Below are positions 9,390 to 18,245 of a stretch of DNA of 64,000 nucleotides, one piece after another. Position numbers and translations under genes: made by a program. The notes beneath the pieces are model-generated. The model made no database searches. It was not told the DNA's origin and saw only the letters and a list, made by a program, of their open reading frames with translations. This stretch comes from G016756615 sp035556195 (GTDB taxonomy: Bacteria > Pseudomonadota > Alphaproteobacteria > Rhizobiales > Rhizobiaceae). Within the stretch, counting starts at the first letter, position 1, and each line of letters starts with the position of its first letter. The stretch spans positions 321,565-385,564 of the forward strand of contig DATMFK010000010.1 in NCBI GenBank assembly GCA_035556195.1. The letters run 5' to 3'.

Positions 9390-10136
9390 TCATTCCTCCT
9401 GGGCGGACTGCACGAAAAGCTGTTTGGTCGTGTTGTAGATGCGCGCTTCGTGGATGGCGAAGGCCCTGGCAGCCTCGTCGGGATCGCGCGCCTCGAGGCC
9501 GGCGAGGATCGCCCGGTGATCGGAAATGCTTGTGGCGATGCTTGACGGCTGGGCGACCGCGCGGCGCCTGTGATCGAGAAGATAGGAGTAGAGATCGGCA
9601 GCCATGTCGGCCAGCGCGGCGTTGCCACCTGCCCGATAGATTACCGTGTGGAACTCCCGGTCGCAGATGAGGAAGCGGACGGGATCGTCGATTGCCGCCT
9701 CCTGTGCTTCGATGGATCTGCGCAGGGTATGCAATGTCGGCGCTTCGATCCGGATCGCGGCCGCCCGAGCCACCTGGTCCTCGATCAGCAGCCGCGCCTC
9801 ATGGACGTCGTCGAGACTGTACCGGGAGATGTCGCGATAACGGGCCGACTGGACTGCGAGATCGCCGACCTCGGTGGCCGCCACGACCGTCCGCGTCCCT
9901 TGGGCAACGGAAAGGATGCCCCTCGTCGACAGAATGAGGATCGCGCCGCGCACCGTCTCCCGACTCACCGACAAAGCGGCTGCCAGCTCGCGCTCGCCCG
10001 GCAGCGGATCGCCGACATCGAGAATGCCGGTGGCGATCAACGTCGCGATCTTCTGGACGACGAAGTCCTTCATGGATTGCTTGGGCACGCCCGCCAGAGC
10101 GCTCCCGTCGTCGGTCAGGATCGTCCGTAAATCCAT
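9390..10136 (-). CDS. GntR-family transcriptional regulator, FCD (FadR) subfamily
   Basis: A 248-residue regulator. The N-terminal winged helix (about 25-90) contains PLPGERELAAALSVSRETVRGAI and GILSVAQGTRTVV. The C-terminal FCD domain (about 105-225) has EARLLIEDQVARAAA and the HxxxH metal or ligand residues typical of the group (CDREFHTVIYRAGGN, SDHRAILAGL). It is the first gene of the minus-strand sugar locus and probably represses it, with the imported sugar acid or a metabolite as inducer. A GGGGGGAGGA run immediately precedes the ATG. A dyad at 10173-10193 is a candidate operator. Confidence 0.92.
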   Translation of the reverse strand: MDLRTILTDDGSALAGVPKQSMKDFVVQKIATLIATGILDVGDPLPGERELAAALSVSRETVRGAILILSTRGILSVAQGTRTVVAATEVGDLAVQSARYRDISRYSLDDVHEARLLIEDQVARAAAIRIEAPTLHTLRRSIEAQEAAIDDPVRFLICDREFHTVIYRAGGNAALADMAADLYSYLLDHRRRAVAQPSSIATSISDHRAILAGLEARDPDEAARAFAIHEARIYNTTKQLFVQSAQEE

Positions 10137-10172
10137 TCCTCCCCCCGGTTTCCGCCCGCCTGCACAGGTCTG

Positions 10173-10193
10173 CTGGTCCGGTAAATGTACCAG
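10173..10193. promoter_or_regulatory. Candidate GntR operator upstream of the sugar-locus regulator
   Basis: An imperfect 21-bp dyad with perfect 5-bp arms CTGGT and ACCAG lies 37 nt upstream of the GntR start codon. TGGT..ACCA cores are typical of FCD-type GntR sites. Autoregulation is inferred; no promoter elements are clear. Confidence 0.4.
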
Positions 10194-10258
10194 TAGGCCA
10201 CCAGAAGGAAGTCGTCAACTTCAGTGAGGTTACGTCGATGTTTGGCTGCGTGGGACAG

Positions 10259-11497
10259 TCAGTCGACCTGTGCCTCCTCATTGCTTTGCAATATCTCGCC
10301 CACACTGGCCTTCCCGGTGGATTCTGGACGCTGTTCGATCATGTCGAGCGGCGCTGATATGGATTTTGCGGCAACAGTTCCGACCACGTTGGCGGTGCCG
10401 AGCACCATCGCGCCAACCGTGCTGCCCAAGCCTGCATTCGTCGCGGTCATAGCCTGGCCGGTAGCGATCCGCTTCCCGATCAGTTGTACGATTTCCGGAC
10501 TCTCAGCAAACTTGCCATGGTTGAGCTTGTCGCCGGTTTTGAGCTTGGTCAGATCTATGACCGTTATTCCGGCTTGCTCGATGGCGCTGCGGTAGGGCTC
10601 TTCCGCAGGATTGATGGCGCCGACGCGGGTGATGCCGCCCGACAGGAGGCGGGAAGCCGCGAGCGCTTTGTCGTCCTGCGAGACAAAGATGGTGAACTTC
10701 GGCCGCTTCGTGCCCATTTCGGTCCATTGCCGGGCGAAGACGTCGACATCGAGATCGGGCGACGCAAGGATTACGTTCTTGATTTTTGACGGGATGTTGC
10801 CCTCCCGGATCGCCATCTGCCTCAAGGACTCGACTGTCAGCCAGGTTCCCATGGAATGGGCAAGGATCGTTATGTCCTTGACGTCGGGATCCAGGACGAG
10901 CGCCTTGAGCCCGCGTTCGAAGGCGGTGCGAGAATAGTTCGCGCTTTCCCTGTCGTAGACATAATCGAGCAAACGGCCGCGTGACGGCCACGTGAACAGG
11001 ATGGGCGCAACATCGGCTTGGGAATCATGGACAATCTGGGCGAAACGGAACACGGCGTCCGAGAAGCGGTTGTTGAACCCGTGGACGAAGACCAGAGCGC
11101 GGCCATGGTGAGGGTCCTTGCGAAGCCATTCCCGCACCTGCGGAACCGACATCGCCTCGACGCGGGTGACCGCGAAATCCTTGCGTGGGTCGGGTGGAAG
11201 TCTTCTCGGCCACTGAACGGTTCCCGAGTGTCGCGTCGCATCCGGTGGGATCGAGACGTCGATGGCGGCCAGGGACAGTTGCCGACCTCGCTCGCCGGAG
11301 AACAATGTACCCGGATCGCCCGACGGTTGGCGGCTCGTCGCCACGAGCATCGAAACGTGCGACGCGTCGGCCGGCACCGTACGCTCTGCCACAGGCGCCA
11401 GGACCTCGACCGGCGTTGCGCAGCCCGCCAGAAAAAGCGCGCACAATAGAATTGCCCGCCTCTTCAACGCATGCACGAACGTGTTCGCATCGATCAT
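10259..11497 (-). CDS. Lipoprotein alpha/beta hydrolase, DUF900 family
   Basis: A 412-residue protein. KRRAILLCALFLAGC is a lipoprotein signal with lipobox LAGC, placing it in the envelope. The hydrolase core has VFVHGFNNRFSDAVFR (oxyanion-loop region), the nucleophile elbow LAHSMGTW and a late histidine in KLNHGKFAES. DUF900 proteins are esterase-like enzymes of unknown substrate, often found in rhizobia. The gene stands alone on the minus strand, with the MFS carrier upstream. The start ATG at 11497 has no strong ribosome-binding site, and a GTG seven codons in would still keep the signal peptide. Confidence 0.85.
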   Translation of the reverse strand: MIDANTFVHALKRRAILLCALFLAGCATPVEVLAPVAERTVPADASHVSMLVATSRQPSGDPGTLFSGERGRQLSLAAIDVSIPPDATRHSGTVQWPRRLPPDPRKDFAVTRVEAMSVPQVREWLRKDPHHGRALVFVHGFNNRFSDAVFRFAQIVHDSQADVAPILFTWPSRGRLLDYVYDRESANYSRTAFERGLKALVLDPDVKDITILAHSMGTWLTVESLRQMAIREGNIPSKIKNVILASPDLDVDVFARQWTEMGTKRPKFTIFVSQDDKALAASRLLSGGITRVGAINPAEEPYRSAIEQAGITVIDLTKLKTGDKLNHGKFAESPEIVQLIGKRIATGQAMTATNAGLGSTVGAMVLGTANVVGTVAAKSISAPLDMIEQRPESTGKASVGEILQSNEEAQVD

Positions 11498-11676
11498 TGG
11501 CGGCCGATCTCTCGTGCTTCACGATTATTGCCAATCTGACAGTAAATACTTTCCCTGAACAGGCAACGCCTCCAAACGGCGGCGAGGGCAATAGTAGCGA
11601 TGCGCCGGTCGGGGCCGCCCGCTTGCAAGACGGCATCAGACATCGCAGCAAGGGCGCGGCGGCGGCAGGCGGCAAT

Positions 11677-12903
11677 TCATCCCGGCCGGAGCAGCGCTTC
11701 CTGTCGCGACGGTAAGGGCGGGAAGGCGAGCGCGATGGCGACAGCGGCAAGGCCGATGCCGAACGACCCGATGAACAGCCAGTCATAGACCCCGAACCTA
11801 TCGAACACCCAGCCGCCGGCCCATGGGCCGAGCGCCATGCCGATGCTGGAGGCCATGGTCGCCGCGCCGAACACGGCGCCCATGGCGCTCTGCCCGAAAT
11901 ATTCCCGCGCCAGCACGGCATAGAGGGGCATCACCCCGCCATAGGCGGTGCCGAAGATCGTGGCCAGCAGATAGAATTCGCCGAGACTGCTGACGGCGAG
12001 ATAGGCGGCAATCACGAAGGCTTGCACGAGGAGGCCCGTCACAAGCACGGGCTTGACGCCGATCCTGTCGGCCAGCACCCCGAGCAGCAGTCTGCCGGCG
12101 AGGCCGGCAAGCCCCTCGACGCTATAGATGCTGACAGCCGCAAGCGCCGGCACGCCGCAGGCCATGGCATAACTGACCATGTGGAAGATCGGCCCGGAAT
12201 GCGCCGCGCAGCACAGAAAGAACGTGCCGGCGAGCACGGCGAATTGCGGCGTGCGGAAGGCGGCGCCGGCGGAGAACGCGCCACTCTCCCCGGCCGGATC
12301 CCGAGCCGCGCCGCCGGCGGTGGCGACCTGCGGCTGGCGCACCAGAAGTCCTGCCGGCAGGAGCAGCACCCAGGCAGCAATGCCGATCGTGAGCATCGCC
12401 ATGCGCCAGTCATAGGCCGAAACAAGCCACGCCGCGAAGGGCGACACGGTCATGGGCGCCACCCCGACGCCCACCGACACCAGTGAGACGGCAAGCCCGC
12501 GATTGGTGTGGAACCACGCGGTGGCCGAAGCGATCATCGGCGGGAAAAAGGCTCCGGCGGCGAGCCCGACCATCGTGCCGTAGATCAGCTGGAACGAGGC
12601 GAGTGTGGTCGTGCGGCTGGCGAGAATGAGGGCCAGGCCCAGCAGCGCCGAGCCGGCGAGCACGACGGTGCGCGCGCCGATGCGGTCGCTGAGCGCGCCC
12701 CAGCCGAAGCCGGCCGCGCCCATGACCAGGAAGTTCAGCGTCATTGCGCTCGAGATGCCGGCGCGGCTCCAGCCCGTGTCGGCCGAGATCGGCTGCAGGA
12801 AGATCGCCAGCGAAAACATCGCGCCGATGCCGACGCAGGTCATAAGGGCTCCGACGGCGACGATGACCCAGCGATAGGGACTTTCCCCCGAGGTTTGCGA
12901 CAT
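11677..12903 (-). CDS. Major facilitator superfamily transporter
   Basis: A 408-residue membrane protein with twelve predicted hydrophobic segments. The loop after helix 2 reads WGALSDRIGARTVVLAGS, matching the MFS signature G-x3-D-R-x-G-R. Layout and the opening PYRWVIVAVGALMTCVGIG resemble the oxalate-formate/monocarboxylate group, so an organic anion is a plausible substrate, but I cannot fix it. GGAG sits 6 nt before the ATG at 12903; the ATG at 12918 is less well placed. It is divergent from the transglutaminase-like gene at 13153. Confidence 0.88.
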   Translation of the reverse strand: MSQTSGESPYRWVIVAVGALMTCVGIGAMFSLAIFLQPISADTGWSRAGISSAMTLNFLVMGAAGFGWGALSDRIGARTVVLAGSALLGLALILASRTTTLASFQLIYGTMVGLAAGAFFPPMIASATAWFHTNRGLAVSLVSVGVGVAPMTVSPFAAWLVSAYDWRMAMLTIGIAAWVLLLPAGLLVRQPQVATAGGAARDPAGESGAFSAGAAFRTPQFAVLAGTFFLCCAAHSGPIFHMVSYAMACGVPALAAVSIYSVEGLAGLAGRLLLGVLADRIGVKPVLVTGLLVQAFVIAAYLAVSSLGEFYLLATIFGTAYGGVMPLYAVLAREYFGQSAMGAVFGAATMASSIGMALGPWAGGWVFDRFGVYDWLFIGSFGIGLAAVAIALAFPPLPSRQEALLRPG

Positions 12904-13012
12904 GGGCTTCTCCAGCACAGCGCCGACTCCGCATCGCGAAGAGGCCTATCCTCTCCATGGCCGGCTTCCATATTAGAGACGTGCGGGGCCGGCGGAAATC
13001 GACAGACCGGCA

Positions 13013-13055
13013 AGAATATTCTGGCGGGACGGCAATCACGCTTATGAGAATATCT
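13013..13055. promoter_or_regulatory. Paired AGAATAT motifs in a divergent promoter region
   Basis: AGAATATTCT (13013-13022), a perfect palindrome, and AGAATATCT (13047-13055) lie 34 bp apart, start to start, between the divergent MFS and transglutaminase-like genes. Such a pair could be an operator, but no regulator gene is adjacent, so this is weak. Confidence 0.25.
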
Positions 13056-13152
13056 GCTCGGGCACATGCCGCGATACCGCAAGCCGGGTCAAGCGGAGCA
13101 TCGGTTGCATGGCAGAACCTGTCGAACAGCCGGTCAATGTCAGGAGGTCGAC

Positions 13153-14085
13153 ATGAGCATTGCCACCCTATTCGTCCAGGATGATCGAAAGGCACGCCAG
13201 CGCGTCCTCGACTATTACGCAGCCCAATCGCCCTTCACGGCGCCCGGCCGCCATGCCGCCTTGTTCACCGGGCTGCCCGCCGATCCCGCTGGTGTTGCCC
13301 GGGTCGTGCAGGGCCTTCTCATCTACGAGCACCTCACGGAGGCCTTTTACGGCTATCCGCTTCCGGAGGCGCGCCGGGCGGAGAGCCACATCCGGCCGGC
13401 GGAGAAGATCATCGACACGCTGCTGGCGCTCGACAGTCAACGGCTCGGCATGGCGCGACCGCCTGAACGGCGACTGGCCGGCATCTGCCGCCACTTCATG
13501 TTGCTCGCGCTTACGATCCTCCGTCACAACGGCGTGCCCGCGCGGGGCCGTGGAGGCTTCGGCGCGTATTTCAATCCCGGCAAGTTCGAGGACCACTGGG
13601 TCTGCGAATATTGGAACGCGGAGGAAGGCCGCTGGGCGCTCCTCGACAGCCAGTTCGACGAGGTCTTCATCCGTAATCTCGCCGTCGATCACGACATCCT
13701 CGATGTCCCGCGCGACCAGTTCCTGACGGCGCCAGACGCGTGGCGGAAATGCCGGAGCGGCGAGCTGGATCCGGCGCTGTTCGGGATCGAGTTCTCGCAG
13801 CTGCGCGGCCTTTGGTTCATCGCCGGCAGCCTGATCCGCGATCTCGCAACCCTCAATGGCTGCGAAATCCTGCCATGGGATGTATGGGGCGCACAGCCGC
13901 CCGCCGACATTGCGCTTTCGGACGAGGAACTCGACTTCTTCGACGGTATCGCTTCGCTGACCGCCGATCCCGACGGCAGCTTCGACGCGATGCGGGAGCG
14001 CTTCGTCGAGGATGCTCGGCTGCGCTTGCCAGACACCGTCTACAATGCGCTGCTTCATCGCAAGGACAGGGTATTCGAGGGTTGA
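13153..14085 (+). CDS. Transglutaminase-like superfamily protein
   Basis: A 310-residue cytoplasmic protein. The papain-like triad of transglutaminase-fold proteins can be read in order: cysteine in GICRHFMLLALTILRHNGVPAR (about residue 120), histidine in FEDHWVCEYW (about 150) and aspartate in WALLDSQFD (about 165). AGGAGG at 13142-13147 supports the ATG at 13153 rather than the longer frame from 13066. Proteins of this kind may act as peptidases, amidases or amide synthases; the substrate is unknown. It is divergent from the MFS carrier. Confidence 0.8.
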   Translation: MSIATLFVQDDRKARQRVLDYYAAQSPFTAPGRHAALFTGLPADPAGVARVVQGLLIYEHLTEAFYGYPLPEARRAESHIRPAEKIIDTLLALDSQRLGMARPPERRLAGICRHFMLLALTILRHNGVPARGRGGFGAYFNPGKFEDHWVCEYWNAEEGRWALLDSQFDEVFIRNLAVDHDILDVPRDQFLTAPDAWRKCRSGELDPALFGIEFSQLRGLWFIAGSLIRDLATLNGCEILPWDVWGAQPPADIALSDEELDFFDGIASLTADPDGSFDAMRERFVEDARLRLPDTVYNALLHRKDRVFEG

Positions 14086-14136
14086 GGGTGACGGTCGCGG
14101 GTCGAGGCGCTGCGCCCCTCTGGCCTGCGCCAACCT

Positions 14137-15120
14137 TCAAAGCGGCTTCCGCAGCCACTTCGACAGCACCCCGACGACACCCTCACGGAAGAGCAGCACC
14201 GCGACGACAAAGATCGCCCCTTGGATGATCGTCACCCAGTCGCCCGCCGTGGCAAGATAGTTCTGCATCGTCACGATGATCCCCGCGCCGACCATCGGCC
14301 CGAAAACGGTGCCCATGCCGCCGAGCAGCGTCATCAGCACGACCTCGCCAGACATCGTCCAATAGACGTCGGTGAGCGAGGCGAGCTGGAAGACGATCGC
14401 CTTGGTCGCGCCGGCAAGGCCGGCGAGCGTGGCGGAAAGCACGAAGACGCCGAGCTTGTAGCGGTTGACCTTGTAGCCGAGCGAGATCGCGCGCGCCTCG
14501 TTTTCCCGGATCGCCTTCAGCACCTGTCCGAAGGGCGAGTGGATGATGCGGTAGATCAGGAGCACGCCGAAGAGGAAGATCGCCGCGACGACGAAATAAA
14601 GGGTGAGCGGGTCGGCGAGCGAGAACAGGCCGAACAGATTACCACGCGGAACAGCCTGGATGCCGTCCTCGCCGCCGGTGAACGGCGCCTGCACGGAGAA
14701 GAAATAGACCATCTGCGCGAAGGCGAGCGTCACCATCGCGAAGTAGATGCCCTGGCGGCGGATGGCGAGCGCGCCGATCGCCAGGCCGAGCAGCGCGGCG
14801 ATCGCCGTGCCGGAGAGGATCGCGAGTTCCGGCGTCAGCCCCCAGACCTTGGCGGCATGGGCCGAGACGTAGCTCGCCATGCCGAAATAGGCCGCATGCC
14901 CGAAGGAGAGCAGCCCGCCATAGCCGAGCAGCAGGTTGAAGGCGGAGGCAAAGAGGGCGAAGCAGAGGATCTTCATGACGAAGATCGGATAAAGGAAGAA
15001 CGGCGCTGCAAGCACGAGCGCGCAGAGCCCGCCGAAGATATAGACGTGATGCCGCGGCATGCCATGGGTGCCGGACTGCACGACGGCGGGCGCGGCGATG
15101 GTGCTCTCTGCAGTCATCAT
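14137..15120 (-). CDS. Branched-chain amino acid-type ABC permease, LivM family
   Basis: A 327-residue inner-membrane permease with about nine hydrophobic segments. GYGGLLSFGHAAYFGMASY (near 75) and GGMGTVFGPMVGAGI (near 275) are the LivM landmarks; IRENEARAISLGYKVNRYKL is the coupling region that contacts the ATPase. The start ATG at 15120 overlaps the stop codon of the LivH-type gene (ATGA). The frame continues upstream to 16074 only as a shadow of that gene. It forms a heterodimer with the LivH-type protein. Confidence 0.93.
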   Translation of the reverse strand: MMTAESTIAAPAVVQSGTHGMPRHHVYIFGGLCALVLAAPFFLYPIFVMKILCFALFASAFNLLLGYGGLLSFGHAAYFGMASYVSAHAAKVWGLTPELAILSGTAIAALLGLAIGALAIRRQGIYFAMVTLAFAQMVYFFSVQAPFTGGEDGIQAVPRGNLFGLFSLADPLTLYFVVAAIFLFGVLLIYRIIHSPFGQVLKAIRENEARAISLGYKVNRYKLGVFVLSATLAGLAGATKAIVFQLASLTDVYWTMSGEVVLMTLLGGMGTVFGPMVGAGIIVTMQNYLATAGDWVTIIQGAIFVVAVLLFREGVVGVLSKWLRKPL

Positions 15121-16004
15121 GCCGTCCTCCCGAACAGACCCGCCGGTTTGACCAGAAGGACGATCGCCATGATCACGAAGATCACCACGGCCGAACCCTC
15201 GGGATAGAAGACGCGGGTAAGTCCCTCGATGAGGCCGAGGCCGAAGCCGGTGACGATCGAACCGAGGATAGATCCCATGCCGCCGATCACCACCACCGCG
15301 AAGACGATGATGATCAGGTTCTCGCCCATGACCGGATTGACCGAGTAGATCGGAGCGGCGAGCACGCCGGCGAAACCGGCGAGCGCCACGCCGAAGCCAT
15401 AGGTCAGCGTGATCAGCAGCGGCACGTTGATGCCGAAGGCGCCGACCAGCGTCGGGTTCTCGGTCGCGGCGCGCAGATAGGCGCCGAGGCGGGTCTTCTC
15501 GATCAGGAACCAGGTCCCGAAGCAGACCACGGCCGACGCCAGGATCACCCAGCCCCTGGAATAGGGCAGGTACATGAAGCCGAGATTCCGGCCGCCCGCC
15601 AAGAGCGGCGGCGGCTGGTAAGGCAGGCCGGAAACCCCGTAATTCTGCTTGAAGACCCCGGTGATGATCAGCGCGAGGCCGAAGGTCAGGAGCAGTCCGT
15701 AGAGGTGGTCGAGGTGGTAGAGCCGGCGGATGAACAGCCGCTCCATGACGATGCCGATGATGCCGACCAGCACCGGCGCGATGATCAGTGCCCACCAGTA
15801 GCCGATGCCGAGATAGTTGAGCAGCATCCAGGCCACGAAGGCGCCGAGCATATACTGCGCGCCATGGGCGAAGTTGATGATGTTGAGCATGCCGAAGATG
15901 ACGGCAAGACCGAGGCTCAGCACCGCATAGAAGGAGCCGTTGATGAGGCCGAGCAGCAGCTGGCCGAACAGGGCCTGCGGAGGGATGCCTAGCAATTCGA
16001 ACAT
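15117..16004 (-). CDS. Branched-chain amino acid-type ABC permease, LivH family
   Basis: A 295-residue permease from the ATG at 16004, which has GAGAGG 7 nt upstream; an ATG nine codons earlier (16031) is less likely. LivH hallmarks are NGSFYAVLSLGLAVIFGMLNIINFAHGAQYMLGAF near the start and VIGGMGSILGSIVTGFGLGLIEGL near the end. Overlaps the LivM-type gene by 4 nt. An intergenic palindromic element separates it from the binding-protein gene upstream, so SBP and permease levels may differ. Confidence 0.93.
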   Translation of the reverse strand: MFELLGIPPQALFGQLLLGLINGSFYAVLSLGLAVIFGMLNIINFAHGAQYMLGAFVAWMLLNYLGIGYWWALIIAPVLVGIIGIVMERLFIRRLYHLDHLYGLLLTFGLALIITGVFKQNYGVSGLPYQPPPLLAGGRNLGFMYLPYSRGWVILASAVVCFGTWFLIEKTRLGAYLRAATENPTLVGAFGINVPLLITLTYGFGVALAGFAGVLAAPIYSVNPVMGENLIIIVFAVVVIGGMGSILGSIVTGFGLGLIEGLTRVFYPEGSAVVIFVIMAIVLLVKPAGLFGRTA

Positions 16005-16073
16005 GGCGCGGCCTCTCGTCGAGGAGAGCATCGGGCCGACAAGCCGGATGCCCGGTCAGTGCTCTTGGGATCA

Positions 16074-16237
16074 CCCCTCATCCGACCTCGCTTCGCGAGA
16101 GCACTGACGATCCGCCCGCGGGGAGAGAGACACCTGCCGCCAGACTTTCGCCAATCGCAAGCGGCAGCGATTGGCGAGGCGGAGACGGCAGCGCCCTTCT
16201 CCCCGACGGGGAGAAGGGCCGGGAGGCGGATGAGGGG
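16074..16237. repeat. Composite palindromic intergenic element (CCCCTCATCCG family)
   Basis: The element is bounded by 11-bp inverted termini CCCCTCATCCG (16074-16084) and CGGATGAGGGG (16227-16237). Inside is a hairpin with CTTCTCCCC / GGGGAGAAG arms (near 16196-16216). It sits between the substrate-binding and LivH-type genes of one operon. Similar elements occur near 27023-27181, 34300-34400 and 63113-63150. Confidence 0.8.
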
Positions 16238-16269
16238 CCTTGCACCGACCGATCCAAGTGCTTGTTTCT

Positions 16270-17472
16270 CTACTCAGCCTTCACCAGCGGGCACCCGCCT
16301 TCCGCCATCGGACGGAACGCCTGGTCGGCCGGGATCTCCTGCAGCTTTTCGTAATAGTCCCACTCGCCCTTCGACTGGTCCGGCTTCTTCACGCGGAAAA
16401 GATACATCGGATGGATCTTCCGGCCGTCGGCGCGGATCTCGCCCTTGCCGAACAGCGGATCGTCGGCGGGATTGGCCTTCATCCACTCCATGACCTTCGC
16501 GCTATCCTTGGAGTCGAGCGCGTCCACCGCCTTGAGATAGTGCAGCACCGAGGAATATACCCCGGCCTCCACCATGGTCGGCTTTTGCCCGTCATTCAGT
16601 TTCTGGAAGCGGGCCGACCATTCGCGGGTGCCATCGTTGAGGTCCCAGTAGAACGGGCTCGTGAGCACCAGGCCCTGGGCCGTCTGGAGGCCCAAGGCGT
16701 GGACGTCCGTGATGAAGAAGAGCAGCGCCGCCAGCGCCTGGCCGCCCTGGGTGATGCCGAATTCGGCGGCCTGCTTGATCGAGTTGATCGTGTCGCCGCC
16801 GGCATTTGCCAGGCCGATCACCTGGGCGCCGGAGGACTGGGCCTGCAGCAGGAACGAGGAGAAGTCCTGTCCCGGGAAGGGATGGCGCACCGCGCCCAGC
16901 ACCTGGCCGCCGGCCTTCTTGACCACCGCGCTCGTGTCCTCTTCGAGCTGATGGCCGAAGGCGTAGTCGGCAGTCACGAAGAACCAGGTCTTGCCGCCCT
17001 GCTCCACCATGGCCTTGCCGGTGCCATTGGCGAGCGCCCAGGTATCGTAGGTCCAGTGGATCGTGTTGGGCGAGCAGGCCTTGCCGGTCAACTCCGAGGT
17101 GGCCGGGCCGGAGGCCAGGAAGATCTTGTTCTTCTCGCGGGTGATCTCGTTGATGGCCAGCGCGACCGAGGAGGTCGGCACGTCGAGGATGACGTCGACG
17201 CCTTCCGTGTCGTACCACTTCCGGGCGATGCTGGAGCCTACGTCCGGCTTGTTCTGGTGATCGGCCGAGACGATCTCGACATTGATGCCCTTTTCCGAGG
17301 CCTTGTAGTCCTCCGCCGCCATCCGAGCCGCGATCACCGAGCCCTCGCCTGCGATATCGGCATAAATGCCCGACCGGTCGTTGAGCACCCCGAGCTTGAC
17401 GTCGACAGCCCAGGCGGGCCCGGCAAGCAGCACCGCCGCGACCGAAGCCATGAGAAAACGCTTCACCTTCAT
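16270..17472 (-). CDS. Branched-chain amino acid-type ABC substrate-binding protein (Peripla_BP_6)
   Basis: A 400-residue periplasmic protein with a signal peptide (MKVKRFLMASVAAVLLAGPAWA, cleavage near residue 22). The mature start VDVKLGVLNDRSGIYADI is the LivK-type ligand loop. VDVILDVPTSSVALAI and the HWTYDTWALANGTG region match the amide/urea and aromatic-acid-binding branch more than classic LivK, so the ligand may not be an amino acid. It lies 26 nt after the LivF-type ATPase gene. Confidence 0.92.
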   Translation of the reverse strand: MKVKRFLMASVAAVLLAGPAWAVDVKLGVLNDRSGIYADIAGEGSVIAARMAAEDYKASEKGINVEIVSADHQNKPDVGSSIARKWYDTEGVDVILDVPTSSVALAINEITREKNKIFLASGPATSELTGKACSPNTIHWTYDTWALANGTGKAMVEQGGKTWFFVTADYAFGHQLEEDTSAVVKKAGGQVLGAVRHPFPGQDFSSFLLQAQSSGAQVIGLANAGGDTINSIKQAAEFGITQGGQALAALLFFITDVHALGLQTAQGLVLTSPFYWDLNDGTREWSARFQKLNDGQKPTMVEAGVYSSVLHYLKAVDALDSKDSAKVMEWMKANPADDPLFGKGEIRADGRKIHPMYLFRVKKPDQSKGEWDYYEKLQEIPADQAFRPMAEGGCPLVKAE

Positions 17473-17498
17473 TCGCCACTTCCTCCCAGATTCGTGTC

Positions 17499-18245
17499 CT
17501 AGACACCGAGATAGGTTTTCAGCCTCCCGACATTCTCCTCCAACTCGTCGTTCGGGATCGTGTCCACCACACGGCCCTGCTCGACCACGTAATGCCGATC
17601 CGCAACGGACGCGGCAAAGCGGAAATTCTGCTCGACCAGCACGATCGTGAAGCCCTGCTGCTTGAGCCGCGCGATGGTCGCACCGATCTGCTGGACGATG
17701 ACGGGCGCAAGCCCCTCGGTCGGCTCGTCGAGGAGCAGAAGCCGGGAGCCGGTGCGCAGGATGCGGGCGATGGCGAGCATCTGCTGCTCGCCGCCCGAGA
17801 GCTTGGTGCCCTGGCTCGAAAGCCTCTCCCTGAGATTGGGAAAGAGCCCGAAGATCTGCTCGACCGAGAGCCCGCCCGGCGCGATCCGAGGCGGCAGCAT
17901 CAGGTTCTCCTCGACGGAGAGCGAGGAAAAGATGCCGCGCTCCTCCGGGCAGAAAGCGATACCGAGCCGCGCGACCGCCCGCGCCGGCAGGCGGATCGTT
18001 TCGCGGCCGTCGAACCGCACGGAGCCGCGACGTTTCGCGAGAATGCCCATGACCGCCTTCAGGGTCGTCGTCTTGCCCGCCCCGTTGCGGCCGAGCAGCG
18101 TCACCACCTCGCCCTCGCGGACCTCGAAGCCGATGCCGTGCAAGACGTGGCTTTCGCCATACCAGCCGTGGAGATCGCCCACCGCAAGCAGCGGCGCCTG
18201 TGCCGACGGCGCGCGCGGACGTTCGGCGACAAGGGTCTCATGCAT
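17499..18245 (-). CDS. ABC transporter ATP-binding protein, LivF family
   Basis: A 248-residue ATPase: Walker A GRNGAGKTT, signature LSGGEQQMLAIARIL, Walker B LLLLDEPTEGLAP and switch histidine replaced as usual in LivF by VLVEQNF. It ends with the LivF-typical GRLKTYLGV. The start overlaps the LivG-type stop by 8 nt, so translation is coupled. It pairs with the LivG-type ATPase. Confidence 0.94.
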   Translation of the reverse strand: MHETLVAERPRAPSAQAPLLAVGDLHGWYGESHVLHGIGFEVREGEVVTLLGRNGAGKTTTLKAVMGILAKRRGSVRFDGRETIRLPARAVARLGIAFCPEERGIFSSLSVEENLMLPPRIAPGGLSVEQIFGLFPNLRERLSSQGTKLSGGEQQMLAIARILRTGSRLLLLDEPTEGLAPVIVQQIGATIARLKQQGFTIVLVEQNFRFAASVADRHYVVEQGRVVDTIPNDELEENVGRLKTYLGV

